The notes under the pieces: generated by a model | The model's database searches: none | What the model saw: the letters and a program-made list of their open reading frames with translations, nothing else | Told to the model about the DNA's origin: nothing | Made by a program: the position numbers and the translations under genes | Shown: positions 11,963 to 23,683 of the stretch, piece after piece | Position numbering within the stretch: the stretch's first letter is position 1 | Layout: each line of letters starts with the position of its first letter | Origin: Nepenthes gracilis | Lineage: Eukaryota; Streptophyta; Magnoliopsida; Caryophyllales; Nepenthaceae | Length of the DNA: 64,000 bases | Assembly (NCBI GenBank): GCA_033239525.1 | Contig: BSYO01000016.1 | Span: forward strand, 11,171,045-11,235,044 | Direction: 5' to 3'

Positions 11963-12119
11963 AGTTGGTAAAAACTCACCCGATTTAGGGGCAGTCTAGG
12001 TCATATATCCCTACAAGCAGACACGCATGCAAATAGAATAGAAAGAGAAACAAAAGACAATAAAGCACGAATGAAAAAGTATTCTTATTTTATTAACATC
12101 AATATGTACATTACTAGCA

Positions 12120-13420
12120 TGAACGTGCAACATGGATGACCTACATGTGTCCTTACTGGAAGTAGCACTTGAGGTCGATCGCGTTCCATGTCCGTGGAAC
12201 CAACTTGCTATTCTAGGTCTGAAGTTTGTATGCTCCATTCTACATAAAGGCGAAGACTATAAAAGGGCCTTCCCAATTCGAAGAAAGTTTATTCCAGTTG
12301 GTAGTCTTACCCGTAGCCTTAATCCTTCGCAAGACCATATCCCCAACTTCGAATTGCCGTGCTTTTACCTTCTTGTTGTAATAGCGTGTAACTCGTTATT
12401 AGTAGGCCACTGTCCGCAGTTTGGCAGTGTCACGGGCATCCTCCAACAAGTCTAGGTGTTTTCGAATTTTCTAGGAGTTACCTTGTGGATCAAAGAACTC
12501 AACCCTAAGACTTGGAAGCCCAATCTCAACTGGGATTACTACTTCAATCCCGTAGCAGAAACTGAAGGGCGTCTCGCGAGTAGGTTCCTTCAGAGTTGTC
12601 CGGTAAGACCATAAAATGGAGGGTAGCTCATCGATCTGGCCTGCGTCCTCTAGCTTGCTCTTCAAACCGTAGCGTAGCACGCGGTTTGTGATTTTCACTT
12701 GTCCATTGGTTTGTGGATACGCTGCTGAAATATGGACTAATCTGATGTCAAATTTGGCGTAATACTTGGTGAAACGTTTCCCAATGAATTTGGTTTCGTT
12801 GTCAATCACTATAATCTCGGGAACTCCAAATCTGCTGACTATGCTATGGCGGACAAATTCTAAAGCGTTGTGCTTAATAATCTTGGCCAAGGGTGCAGCT
12901 TCTACCTACTTGGTGAAGTAGTCAATTCCCGCGATGATAAATTTTCTTTGCCCAGTAGTAATGGGAAATGGGCCAAGAATATCGAGCCCATATTACAAGT
13001 AAGGCCAAAGAGCCTAAATAGTCCTCAAATCAGCAGGCGGCTGATGGTAAAGGTTACCATGGAGTTGGCAATTTTTACACTTCTTCATGAAGTTAATGAC
13101 GTCTTTCTTCATCGTTGGCTAATAGTATCCTTGGCGTATGATTTTTAAATATTAGGTTTTTGCCGCCAATATGCGATTCACAGATCTCAATGTGGACTTT
13201 GCTCAAGGCGTAGTCTACCTCCTCAGGAGTTAAGCACCGGAGGTACGGAGTCAAATAGCCACGGTGATATAACCGTCTATCGACTATGGTGTACCAACCG
13301 GCTGTCTTCTTGATCCGCCTGGCTTCGTCCATGTTGTCTGGTAGTACTCCATCCACCAGGTATCTCTGGTAAGGCATTATCCAGCTCTCCACGTCGGAGA
13401 CTTACATGGCTTCCTGTTCC
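12120..13420 (-). pseudogene. Tat1 integrase
   Basis: The zinc-binding N-terminal region is at 13392-13093 (CLTPEEVDYALSKVH, then EICESHIGGKN). The DDE core follows at 12990-12471, with FGVPEIIVIDNETKF and YPQTNGQVKITNRVL. The third catalytic residue, normally Glu in NGQVE, is Lys here (NGQVK). The C-terminal region VEFFDPQGNS then runs into stops, followed by FEVGDMVLRR-like and NWEGPF-like remnants to about 12130. Stops break the frame between segments. The protein would insert cDNA into the host genome but is inactive. Confidence 0.85.
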
Positions 13421-14352
13421 TTAGTACTGAGAGTGCTCAGGACTTTCTGTATGTCCCTCGAATATTGTTCTAGGTTTTCGGCCACCGCTGCCCTGGCAAA
13501 TTGGTCGGTCTTTTAGTTCTTAGTTCGAGGTACGTGGATTAGGGTCACCTTGTGAAACCTCCGGCTGGCTTCCTTCACCTTGGCCAAGTATTTGGCCAAG
13601 TGATAGTTGCATGCCTCGAAACTCCCACTAACCTGGTTGATGACCAACTCAGAGTCATTGTAGACGGTCAGTCGTCTAACGAATCACTCTTTAGTTAGTC
13701 TTAACCCAGCAAACAAGGCTTCGTATTCAGTAACGTTGTTGGTTGTCGGAAAGTCGAGTCTAATGGAGTATTTCACCTCAAACCCATCAGGGGTCCTCAA
13801 GACCACTCCGGCTCCGCTGCATGAGTCTGTAGACAATCCGTCTATGTTGAGGACCCACTCCGGCTCTTCCCCGGTGCCATTCTACGAACTTAGCGGGATG
13901 TACATCTGCAATTGGTATTGTGGTCTCAACAATGAAGTCAGCCAGAGCTTACCCTTTGTAAGTTGATCTGAGCTAGAATTCAATGTCTAATTCTTCCAAT
14001 TCAATAGCCCACTTTACCAACCATCCAGAGACGTCGAGTTTTTGTAGAATACTCTTCAGAGGTTGGTTGGTCAAAGATGACAAGTGCCAACGCTAACTTT
14101 TCTGCTCATGGGTAGCACGTCTCTGCGCTAGTCAACGTCTTACTCACATAGTAAACCGACCGCTGAAAATTAGAATCTTAGCGTATGATGATAAAGTTGA
14201 GAGCAACCTCCGACACTGCCAGGTAGAGGCATAGCTCCTCTCCGTCCTTAGGTGACATAAGCAACGACGGATTGGCCAGGTACTGCTTCAATTTATCGAA
14301 GGCTACCTGACATTCTGCAGTCCACTGGAATCTATTTCTTTTTGTCCCCCTC
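13421..14352 (-). pseudogene. Tat1 RNase H and second (archaeal-type) RNase H
   Basis: Immediately left of the copia insertion, the minus strand continues the pol frame with the native RNase H remnant (FQWTAECQVAFDKLKQYLA, LCLYLAVSEVALN). Further on, near 13840-13650, are IDGLSTDSCSGAGVVLRTPD and TTNNVTEYEALFAGLRL. The latter matches the additional RNase H carried by Tat-lineage elements. Several stops separate the blocks. The RT half of the polyprotein is on the other side of the insertion, at 18686-19600. Confidence 0.8.
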
Positions 14353-15308
14353 TGAAAAAGCATTTTTTGTCCTAAATTGTACAATCAAGTTTTGACCCCG
14401 ATAAAAATAGCGAAAGTAGTAAAAATTAAATATTCAATACACGTAAAGAATATTTATTTCTAGATACTATTGATAAAGACAAGCATGCAAAATATAAATG
14501 AGAATAAACAATAATAAAAAGACACGATTTTTTAGTGACGAAGGAAAAATTCGATACACACGGTAATTGAGAAAAATCCTCCATGCTTCAACGGTCAGGG
14601 AAGCAATGCACTATAAAAATTAACTTACAGACCGGGTGATAACGACGCGCTAACCTAGCCAACTTACTCCCGTCTCGTGATCCCTACCAAGGAACTCCTT
14701 GGATTTGCCCGCGGCAACGGAACCGGACACCTTCCGGTCTTCACGTCAATCTTTCCTGTTTAGCCACTTGAATTGCCGAATACGATCGAGTCTCCTTCTT
14801 CAATGTACCGACGTCTCCAACGAAGATAGAAGGATGAAAGTGTTTGAATGGTAAAGAGAAAACGTAGAGAAAACTTGTTATAACATGAAGCTCAAGGGTG
14901 TAGCTTTTAGTTTTCTCAAAAGAAATAAGATCAATGAAGTATGAACAAGATTCTTCTCAGATGGGGTACGAAATTGATTTGCCAAGAGTCATAGGGTTTC
15001 AAAATTATAAGACAAGTATTTATAGATGGCTCAAAAATCGCATTTAAAAAGTTGCCCGTTCCCGCGGTGCTCGAGCGCTTGGCGAGCGTAATGTTTCTAG
15101 TTTTTGGGGTCGAGCGGGTAAAGAGCACGGGGCTTCGAGATTTTGGGCTCGAGCGGTTAGAGAGCACACGGCAGGCACGATATCTATGGAAGTTGGAATG
15201 GACAGCAACGGATGAATGTTGATGCAACACTTCGACAATGCATAACCCGACATCGATGTAATATATATATTGTGACGGAATGTGCCAATCATAAAAATGG
15301 CCCTAACA
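14353..15308 (-). repeat. 3' LTR of the gag-only copia element
   Basis: This 956-bp repeat matches 17669-18685 closely but lacks about 60 bp of the GC-rich middle (around 15060-15090, between CCGCGGTGCTCGAGCG and TTGGCGAGCG). On the minus strand, AAAAGGGGAGAT lies just before its start TGTTAGGG and acts as polypurine tract. The GC-rich part contains imperfect repeats of GCTCGAGCG. Confidence 0.9.
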
Positions 15309-15644
15309 ATCTCCCCTTTTGGAAATTCTGTGACAAAACCCATAAGAAAAATAAAATAAATACAAGAGAAGTACGGGTTCAGACACCACTGAGATAGAAC
15401 CCGTAAACATAAAAATTTACGCCTAGTGAGAAATAGAAATGATACAATAAGAAAATGTATAAATCTATACTAGCACTGATGTGTGTCGATGTTGTGACTC
15501 CTGCGTCAATGCTGTAATTGAGTTGTCTGGACAAATAGGGTTAGTACCACAATGACATAATATAAAATAATAACAATAGAAGTAGAAAACCAATATGTAG
15601 TAAGAAAAAGAATGAAATACAAGTAGTACCGAAATCTAAGAAGT

Positions 15645-15770
15645 ACTCCCCCTTACAAAAATAACAAGGCTCTCCCTTACAAAAATAACAAGGCTCCTCT
15701 TTACGAAAATAATAAGGATCCCCCTTACGAAAATAACAAGGCTCCCCCTAATATAAATAATCCTGTCTCC
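15645..15770 (-). repeat. About 28-bp tandem repeat, polypurine-tract-like, upstream of the 3' LTR
   Basis: Four to five copies of a plus-strand unit CCCCCTTACAAAAATAACAA then GGCT are arranged head to tail. On the element's coding strand each copy carries a run such as GTAAGGGGGAG, resembling the polypurine tract proper at 15309-15320. They lie between the gag end and the 3' LTR. Confidence 0.8.
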
Positions 15771-15929
15771 CCTAATCTCTCCTATCAAAGTGAATCAAGT
15801 CTCCCCCTTTTTGTCACAAATGGCCAAGAAGTAATGTAGCTCACTTTTCTTGACCCATACTTGTCTCACTGAATTCACTTTTTCATTCAATTTTTTTACT
15901 TGTTCATTTAATATCTAAATGTGATCAAC

Positions 15930-17626
15930 AAGTGTATTGATATTTAGCACTTATCTTGGGTTGTATGAAAAGTTCGTGGTGTAGCAGTGGGGACGAATGT
16001 TGCCAATCTTTCCACAAGCATACAAGCCGGCAGAGACTTTGTGGGTTTGTTCATATCTTTTAGGTTATATGGATTGGCCAAATAATGTAAGTTAAATCTA
16101 TTATCCACATGTCGAGGCATTTGCTTAGTGATTTTAGATGTTTTAGCTTTTTGGTGTGGAATTTTTGTGGCTGGAATAAAAATAGTTTTAGGTTTCCCGC
16201 CATTTTGGGAAATATTCTCAACATACCCAAAACCTTATTTATTTCCACTCATTTTCCCCAACCCGAGCATATGATCTAATTTTTTGAATCCATTTAAGAA
16301 TTGTTTTAAATCATTTCTAGTAGCCTCAAATTCATATTCTAGAGTTGTGATTTGTTTTATAAATGAGATTTTTAGATTCTCAATTTCTTGAATTTTAGCA
16401 TCTAATTCGGATTGTTGAGCCAATTTTTCTTTTTTCAAATCTATGACCCTACCGTTTAAGGTTCTATTTAGTTTCTTTACTTTTAAATATCTCCTAAACA
16501 ATTTATCATATGATTCTTGAAGTCTATCAAATTCAGCTTCTAACTCATCCTCAGAGTCATCAGATTGATTAACGTTCTCTACTGAATTGCCACACATTGA
16601 GGTCATAAAATCTATGTACTTGACAGTGCCCTCTTCAGAACATTTTTCACCTTCTTTTTCTTCGTCATCGCTTAAGGTCACATTAGTTTTAAAAGCTTAA
16701 CCTCGTTGGCGTTTAAGGTCTGGGCATTCAGTCCGATAGTAGCCAAACCCTTTATACTCATGATATTGAACTCCTTGAGTAGTTTTTAATTTGAAGTCCT
16801 TAAGTTCACATTGGTATTTCTTCTCAAATTTAGGTGAACGTTTTAAGTCCACATCAAATTTGTTGATGAAGATTTATTTGTCTTCAAAAACTTTTTAAAA
16901 TTCTTAACAAATAAGGAAAAATCGTCATCGCTACACGATTCTTCATTAGAATCCCGATTTCTCTCTTCCCTACTTGATTTTAGAGCAATTGATTTATTTT
17001 TTCTTGACTGTGGCAATGTGTGCTCATAATTTTAAAGGGACCCTACAAATTCTTCGATTTTTAATTTGTCTAAATCTTTGCTTTCTTCAATTGCAGTAAC
17101 TTTTGGTCTAAATCGTTCAGGCAAAGATCGTAGAACTTTTCTTACAATTCTATTTTCAGGGATTCGTTCTCCTAAATTAAACGTGAAATTAACAATATCA
17201 TTTAATTGCGCATAGAATTTATCAAATGTCTCGTCATCTATCATTCGTATTTCTTCGAATCTAGTGATGAGCATTTACAATTTTGAATTTTTAACCAATT
17301 TAGTATCTTCATGAGTGATTTCAAGAATGTCCCACGCATCTTTAGAAGTTTCACATATTGAAATCCGTTTAAACTCATCGGGAGATACAGTCATAAAAAT
17401 AGCATGTAACCTCTTACTATTCCAGTTACAAACATCAAGTTCTTTTTTTACTACAAAGACAAGACTTTTGGTTCATCACCACTCCTGGGTAGGGTCCACC
17501 CAAGTAGGGTACTAGCCCATACACGCTCACCAGTGATTTTAGGAATGCTCTCAACCGGACCTTCCAATAGGCATAATTGTTCCCATCAAAGAAGGGAGGT
17601 ATGGAGAGCGATCCACTTGTATACAT
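15930..17626 (-). pseudogene. Copia-type Gag of the gag-only element
   Basis: The N-terminus at 17626-17540 reads IPPFFDGNNYAYWKVRLRAF, the hallmark start of copia Gag (DUF4219-like). The UBN2-type capsid part is at 17274-17032 (DDETFDKFYAQLNDIV, IVRKVLRSLPERFRPKV). Near 16760-16700 is a degenerate zinc knuckle, YHEYKGFGYYRTECP: two Cys and the His of CCHC have become Tyr. The next ORF (16681-16235) has an acidic start and a long coiled coil (LNGRVIDLKKEKLAQQSELD), ending LDHMLGLGKMSGNK, as is typical of Gag C-termini in this element class. Stops and frameshifts break the chain. Gag would package element RNA into virus-like particles. Confidence 0.82.
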
Positions 17627-17653
17627 CTAGAATGGGGTCGTGGATTGAGGTGA

Positions 17654-17667
17654 GTCTCTGATACCAA
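17654..17667 (-). other. Primer-binding site of the gag-only copia element
   Basis: The minus strand reads TTGGTATCAGAGAC one base after the 5' LTR end. TGGTATCAGAG is complementary to the 3' end of initiator tRNA-Met, the usual primer of copia elements. Confidence 0.9.
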
Positions 17668-17668
17668 T

Positions 17669-18685
17669 TGAAAAAGGATTTTTTGTCCTAAATTGTATAA
17701 TCAAGTTTTGACCCCGATAAAAATATTGGAAGCAGTAAAAATTAAATATTTAATACACGTAAAAAATATTTATTTCTAGATGCTATTGATAAGGACAAGC
17801 ATGCAAAATATAAATGAGAATAAACAATAATAAAAAAAATATGATTTTTTGGTGACGAAGAAAAAACTCGATACCCATGGTAATCGAGAAAAATCCTCCA
17901 GGCTTCAATGGCCAAGGAAGCAATGCACTACGAAAATTAACTTACAGACCCGGTGGTAACGACGCGCTAACCTAGCTGACTTACTCCCGTCTCGTGATTC
18001 CTACCAAAGAACTCCTTGGATTTACCCGCGACAACAGAACCGGACACCTTTCGGTCTTCACGTCAATCTTTCCTCTTTAGCGACTTGAATTGCCGAACAC
18101 GATCGAGTCTCCTTCTTCAACGTACCGACGTCTCCAACGAAGGTAGAAGGATGGAAGTGTTTGAATGGTAAAGAGAAAACGTAGAGAAAACTTGTTACAA
18201 CATAAAGTTCAAGGGTGCAGCTTTTAGCTTTCTCAAAAGAAGCAAGATCAATGGAGCATTAACAAGATTCTTCTCAAGTGGGGCACAAAATTGATCTGCC
18301 AAGAATTCTAGGGTTTTAAAATTATAAGACAAGTATTTATAGAGGGCTCAAAAATCGCATTTAAAAAGTTGCCCGTTGCCGCGGCGCTCGAGCGTGGAGG
18401 CGGCGAGCAGCGAGCGGGCCCTTTCTGGATTTTACGCTCAAGCGCTTGGCGAGTGCAGTGTTTCTGGTTTTTGGAGTCGAGCGGGTAGAGAGCTCACAGA
18501 GAGCACGGGCTTCAGGATTTTGGGCTCGAGCGGCTGGAGAGCACAAGACAGGCGCGGTATCCATGGAAGTCGGAACGAACAGCAACGGATGAGTGTTGAT
18601 GCAACACTTCGACAATGCCTAACCCGACATCGATGTAATATATATATTGTCACGGAATATGCCAATCATAAAAATGGCCCTAACA
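17669..18685 (-). repeat. 5' LTR of the gag-only copia element
   Basis: This 1,017-bp LTR is longer than its partner because it keeps the GC-rich block at about 18390-18450. A TATA-like TATAAATACTTG on the minus strand near 18340 and the GC-rich downstream stretch suggest the promoter/R region. It ends immediately before the primer-binding site. Confidence 0.9.
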
Positions 18686-19600
18686 CCCTCAAAGCCTTGA
18701 AGAAAGGCTAGTACTTATCCCCCGACTTGGCCAAGAAATGGGACAAGGTTACCAGTCGTCCGGTTAGCCTTTGGACATTTTTGAAACTCAGCGGCGGAGT
18801 CATGTTCGTGAAGGCCTTGATTTTCTCAAGGTTGGCCTCGATCCCTCGTTGAGAGACAATGAAACCCAAGAACTTCCCTGAGGATACTCCGATAACGCAC
18901 TTAGAAGAATTCAACTTCATTTGATGCACACGGAGCACCTCGAAGGACTCAGCCAAATTGCGAATATGGTCATTGGTGGTCTTACTCTTGACGAGCATGT
19001 CGTCGACGTACACCTACATATTGTGGCTGATTTGCTTTTCGAACATCTTATTCACGAACCGTTGGTAAGTAGCACCCACATTCTTCAGATCAAAGGGCAT
19101 CACCTTACAACAGTAAGTGTCTTGGTTTGTTATGTACAAGGTGTGCTTTTTGTCTTCTAGGCTCATCCGGATCTGATTGTAGACCGAGTACATATCCATA
19201 AAGCTCAGTAGCTTGTACACAGAGGTCAAGTCAACCGACAGGTTGATTCTAGGTAAAGGGAAGCTATCTTTTGGGCAGGCTTTGTTAACGTTGGTGAAGT
19301 CGACGTACATTCGCCATTTTTAGTTACTTTTCTTTACCAGGATGACGTTGGAGAGCCAGTCTGGGTACTGGACTTCTCTAATGAAGTCGGCGTCCAACAG
19401 CTTCTTTACCTCCTCCCAGATAGTGATCAGTTTCTCCATAGAGTGGTTCCTCCACTTTGGCCTAACGAGCTTACTGTCGGGATTAAGGTCCAACATGTGG
19501 ATCATTATTTTGACCGAAATCCCATGCATATCAGTGGGAGTCCACACGAAAATATCAGTGTTCTGTCGCAAGAATGTGATCAGCTTGTCGCGCAGTGTCC
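18686..19600 (-). pseudogene. Tat1 reverse transcriptase
   Basis: The blocks, in minus-strand order, are LLDADFIREVQYPDWLSNVI (19440-19330), YVDFTNVNKACPKDSFPLP, FMDMYSVYNQIRMSLEDKKH, MPFDLKNVGATYQRFVNKMF, the catalytic YVDDMLVKSK (19013), and KFLGFIVSQRGIEANLEKI (18870-18800). The YVDD motif is intact. The first catalytic Asp block (normally FxDAYSGYNQI) reads FMDMYSVYNQI. In-frame stops near 19318 and 19014 and the copia insertion at 18685 disrupt it. It would copy element RNA into DNA. Confidence 0.88.
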
Positions 19601-20336
19601 CTGTGAGTGAGCTCCCGATCTATTCGCTTCTCTCCGGGTCCTCTGGGTTCAGTGGGATTAGATCAGTAGCCTCACCAGATTGCGCCTACTGAAGAATTGC
19701 TTCGTCTCGATTGTCAAGTTCTCCTATCGTCTTGGTGTTGCCACTCGATGCGATCTGGGATATGTAACATATCTGCCCATTAATTTAGTAACCCAGCACT
19801 TCGCCAATACCACATGCTGTTGGAAATTTCATCTTGAGGTACGGTATTGAAGTGACGGCTCCAAATGCTGTCAGGCACAGGCAGCCTAGTATTACGTTGT
19901 ACACGGAGGGTAGGTCGACGGTATAGAAGGTGAGTGTACGACTCGCTGTTCTTGAGTACGTACTCAGGGTGACTTCCAACCGGATTATTCATTGGACGGC
20001 CACTGATTTGTTGTCAAGTCCATAGAATAGGCCTTTGACAGGTTTCAATTGACTCTTTTTAGACCAAATTTAAAAAATGTATCAAGATAAAGTAAATCAT
20101 TAAAACTTTCATTATCAATGAAAACTCGTTTCAGGTGGTAGTTGACACTACCATCTGAAACGAGCGCGGATATAACAATAGGATCTGTATGAGGGGAGAT
20201 TACATAGCTCAAGTCATTATCACTAAAGCTAATAACGTAATCTTCTGTGCACTGTTTCTTCCACCCAACCTACTGCTCCTTGCGATCTGCTAAGGTCTTA
20301 GCCGATCAGGTCGCGATCTGCTAGGGTCTTAGCCGA
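19601..20336 (-). pseudogene. Tat1 aspartic protease region
   Basis: The minus strand encodes VNYHLKRVFIDNESFNDLLY (about 20150-20090), where Ty3 proteases have IDxGSSADLL. The catalytic D-S/T-G triad reads D-N-E, so Gly is lost. Downstream, TFYTVDLPSVYNVILG (about 19930-19880) corresponds to the FxVVDxPSxYNxILG block. Stops follow. It would cleave the Gag-Pol polyprotein. Confidence 0.75.
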
Positions 20337-20343
20337 TCAGGTT
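20282..20343. repeat. 31-bp tandem duplication in the Tat1 gag-protease junction
   Basis: Two adjacent copies of a 31-bp unit starting GCGATCTGCTA and ending AGCCGATCAGG differ by one or two bases. A 31-bp duplication shifts frame, so it adds to the damage between gag and protease. Confidence 0.85.
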
Positions 20344-22089
20344 GCGATCATATTGATCACTCTTGTCACGACCCGATTCCGTGGTTGGGAAGGCTCTGGT
20401 TCTTCCCCGCTTGGGACTCCAGAGCCCCACTCAGGGTTCCTGACAAACCTGGTGAGGTTTCCCCTCTGAATAAACTCCTCGATCTCCCGCTGAAGCGTCT
20501 TGTAATCTTCCATGGAGTGTCCGGGAGATCGATAGAAGTCGCAGTACTTAGTTGGATTTCCTCCCTTCGCTTTCTTAAGTGATTTTGGCCACTTAAGGAA
20601 CTTCTCCCCACGAATCTGCATGAGAACATTGGAGCGCGTATCGGTCAGGGGAGTCAGGTTGATCGACCCATAGTCCCTTCGTTCTGGTGCTCCAGTCCTG
20701 TGCTGCTTCCGGTGGGAGTGATCACCGCAATGATGCTTCCTCTTTCCCATAGTTGGGAAAGAGTGAGGCTGTTTGGTCCGCTCAGAACGCTTATCCTCGT
20801 TCGCTTCTTCTGATGCTGGTAAGCCCTAGTGATAGATTCCATCTCCTGGAAGGTTTATGGATTCTTATGCACCAAGTGCATAAAGAAGTCCCCATGCATT
20901 AAGATAGAGATGAAACTGTCAAGTTTCATCTCTTCTGTGAACCTGGGGATTCTTTTCACCTCTGCCACAAAGCAATCAAGGAACTTCCACGGATTCTCTC
21001 CCTACTTCTGCTTGATATGGGAGAGATGTCAATACTACTTCTCTTCTCAGCGGCTGAAGGCATATTGCACCAAGAAGAGGTCAGAGAGCTTTCGAAAGCT
21101 CCGGATCGAATCTGATGGGAGATGATAGAATCAGATGCGGGTGTCTCCCTTCAGCGCAATAGAGAAACAGTGGCACATGGCTTCATCCTCCAACCCTTGT
21201 AAACTCAGATGTGTGCGAAAATGATTAAGGTAATCCATTGGATCAATGCTCTCATCGTAAGAGTCAATGGTTGGCATCTTAAACTTAGTTGATATGGGAC
21301 GGTTCAAGATCTGTGCCGTGAAGGGAGATTTGTCCAGATCAATGGCGTGTTTGTCATCCTTGAGCACACGTTTCAGGATCTTCTCCACCCTCAAATCTGT
21401 GGGGATAGCGTCACCAGTTCTTTTGGAGTTGAGATAAGTTCTCAACTTCGTCCTTTCTCTAACGTAGCAAGTAGTGAGCCGGCTACTACCACCAGCGGAT
21501 CTAACGATCCTAGAGGCTCCCTCCTGAGCCTGAGGGGTGGCATCCGTCTGAAAATATCAGATATTCTTTCATTCTGGATTCTCCTCCGTAGTCATTGTAA
21601 TATCCCAAATATTTTTTAAAGAAAATAAAATTGACAAATTAGTATCAACAATTATTCTTAATTACTTTTGGGTTTAAAATCTTATAATTGGATTGATAGT
21701 TGGGCATAATAAATTTAGAATATATGGATCGGTAGATTGGGTTTAAATGTTTGAACTATCAACTTAAATTTAGATTAATTAGTTAGTGAGTTAAATTAAA
21801 TTAATTACAAACCAACCTAAATGAATTAATATTAGATAAGTCTTAGTATATTAAAATTTATTGACTAAAAATATAAAAATATATATATAATTAAAAGTTT
21901 AAATATTATGGTAAGGGTAATGAGATAATTAATATATTTAATAATAGTGATAAAGATGAATAATAATAATAAATATTAAAAATAGTAAGTGAGTAATAAT
22001 AATAAATAAATAAATAATAATAATAAATAATTATTATTACAAATAATAAAATATATTAATAATAAAAGGTATATAATAATAATAATAAA

Positions 22090-22270
22090 TAAACAAGGAA
22101 ACGAAACTTGAGAAGGAAGAAAAAGCAAGGAAAAGAAGAAGAAAGGAATGAGAGAAATGAAAGGAAAGGTAGAGAGAAATGAAAGGAAAGGTAGAGAGAA
22201 AGAAAAGGAAAAGAAGAAGAAATGAACAAGAAGGAGAAAGGAAAGGAAGGAGGAGAAGAAGGAAAGGGGG
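22090..22270 (+). promoter_or_regulatory. Purine-rich (GA)n-like tract in the solo LTR, possible promoter-proximal region
   Basis: About 180 bp of almost pure A/G on the plus strand contain two near-identical copies of GAGAGAAATGAAAGGAAAGG around 22150-22200. Comparable purine-rich stretches follow the TATA region in the solo LTR of NOC4 (minus strand, 4440-4530). A promoter role is inference only. Confidence 0.4.
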
Positions 22271-23624
22271 ATGGGGCGGCGTGATTGATGGTAGTGGGAG
22301 AGGGAAAGAGATCGCGCCCATATTGGAAACTGACAAACCCTAGTCAAATCTTCCTTTACTTAAAGGGCTGTGGTGAGGAAAGGAGGGAGGATGGGGGGAA
22401 TCGAAAAGGAACGCTCCGCAGAAGTCGAAGCAGAGCATAGCCGCCGCTGTCGTCGTCAATTGGTGCCGGAGAGAGTGTCGCCGTGATCATTCAAGTCGCC
22501 GCTGCTGCCAACCCCTAACAGTGCTACAGTTACAGGCAAGTAACAATCCTAACTTCTACAAGTGGAGTTTCTCCATCGGAAAATTTATTCTTCTTTCATT
22601 TTGTTAGTGTTGAATCTTTAATTTCATACCCTGATTTGGCCAAAAAATGGGTGAAATTGAGGGTTCCAAGTTTGGAGAACCCGAATGCAGGGCCACGGTT
22701 CGGTGAGAGCACGGCCGACCTCTTGGGCTTGATGATGAGTGGGGATTTAGTAGTTTGCCTAATGAAGATTTAAAGTATGAATTTTACACCCTACACCCCT
22801 CTGATTTTTCGGTTTTCAGCTCGGTCATGGAAACAGAGCACTGTGCTCTATTTTCCGTTTCCATTCGGTCACTGACAGTGGCCGGAAGAGTTAGACCCCG
22901 TTACTTTGTAAACAAATCCCCCTTTATGTTACAAGCAAATCGTTCCATGTAATAATTATGTGGAAAATGGTGGCTTACTCGGCTGAATCGAAAATTGGGG
23001 GAAAAACAGAGCCTTGGCTCTAGACGATGGAGACGGAACTGTTTCGAGGGCTTGGGCTAAATGGGAACATAATAGCTGATGGATTTATGTTATAAAATCT
23101 ATTGATTTACTTGTTGAATTGTGAAAGTTTGGACTTTTCTTATTATACGTGAGAATCAGGATACGTTCGAAGAGAACAGAGCCTCTTGCTCCGTGGTGCG
23201 ACTCTGTGATGGAGAGGGTGAGAAGTTGAGTGGCAACTTAGGTGCGTGTGCTTAGTGCAGCGTGTGTGCTTCTGGGCTGTGTAGGTGTGGCCGGCAGTGT
23301 GTGCGAGGTGGGCGTGCGTGAGGATAGGCAGCGTGGGTTGCTGTGTGTGCGTACAGGAGTAGGTGCAGTTGAGTAAGGTTGTATGCGTAGAAATGTACGT
23401 GTGTATAATTATATATCTATGAGTCCGTGTGTGTGGGAGTGGCATGTGTATATATGATTAAACATATATATGTATATTCATGCTGTGTGTTTATATATAT
23501 ATATATAAACTTATATATATGTGCGTGAGAGCTATGTTGGCAGAACTTATAATGGCAGGATATATCGTTGTCTGTACTGTGCTCAGTGAGTGTGTGAACT
23601 CTTGTGTGGTAGGGTATGTGTTGG

Positions 23625-23628
<4 letters not shown>

Positions 23629-23681
<53 letters not shown>
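23629..23681. repeat. (GT)n microsatellite
   Basis: A pure GT run of about 53 bp continues as degenerate GTGTGGGTGT to about 23732. It explains the Cys/Val-rich ORF at 23480-23833. Confidence 0.97.

Positions 23682-23683
<2 letters not shown>

Larger units (their letters stand above)
14353..18685 (-). mobile_element. Gag-only Ty1/copia element (TR-GAG type) nested in Tat1 pol
   Basis: The element has LTRs at 14353-15308 and 17669-18685 and a perfect duplication CCCTC on both sides (14348-14352 and 18686-18690). On the minus strand it starts TGTTAGGGCC and ends TTTTTCA. The primer-binding site matches initiator tRNA-Met. A copia-type gag follows, and then no protease, integrase or RT, only about 700 bp of non-coding sequence with repeats, and a polypurine tract before the 3' LTR. 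The length of 4,333 bp and this content fit the non-autonomous TR-GAG class, which would need a partner's pol to move. It split the Tat1 RT/RNase H region. Confidence 0.9.

Noticed and set aside
21976..22347. Phe/Leu/Ser-rich minus-strand ORFs resembling membrane proteins
   Set aside because: They are the reverse strand of the purine-rich tract in the solo LTR.
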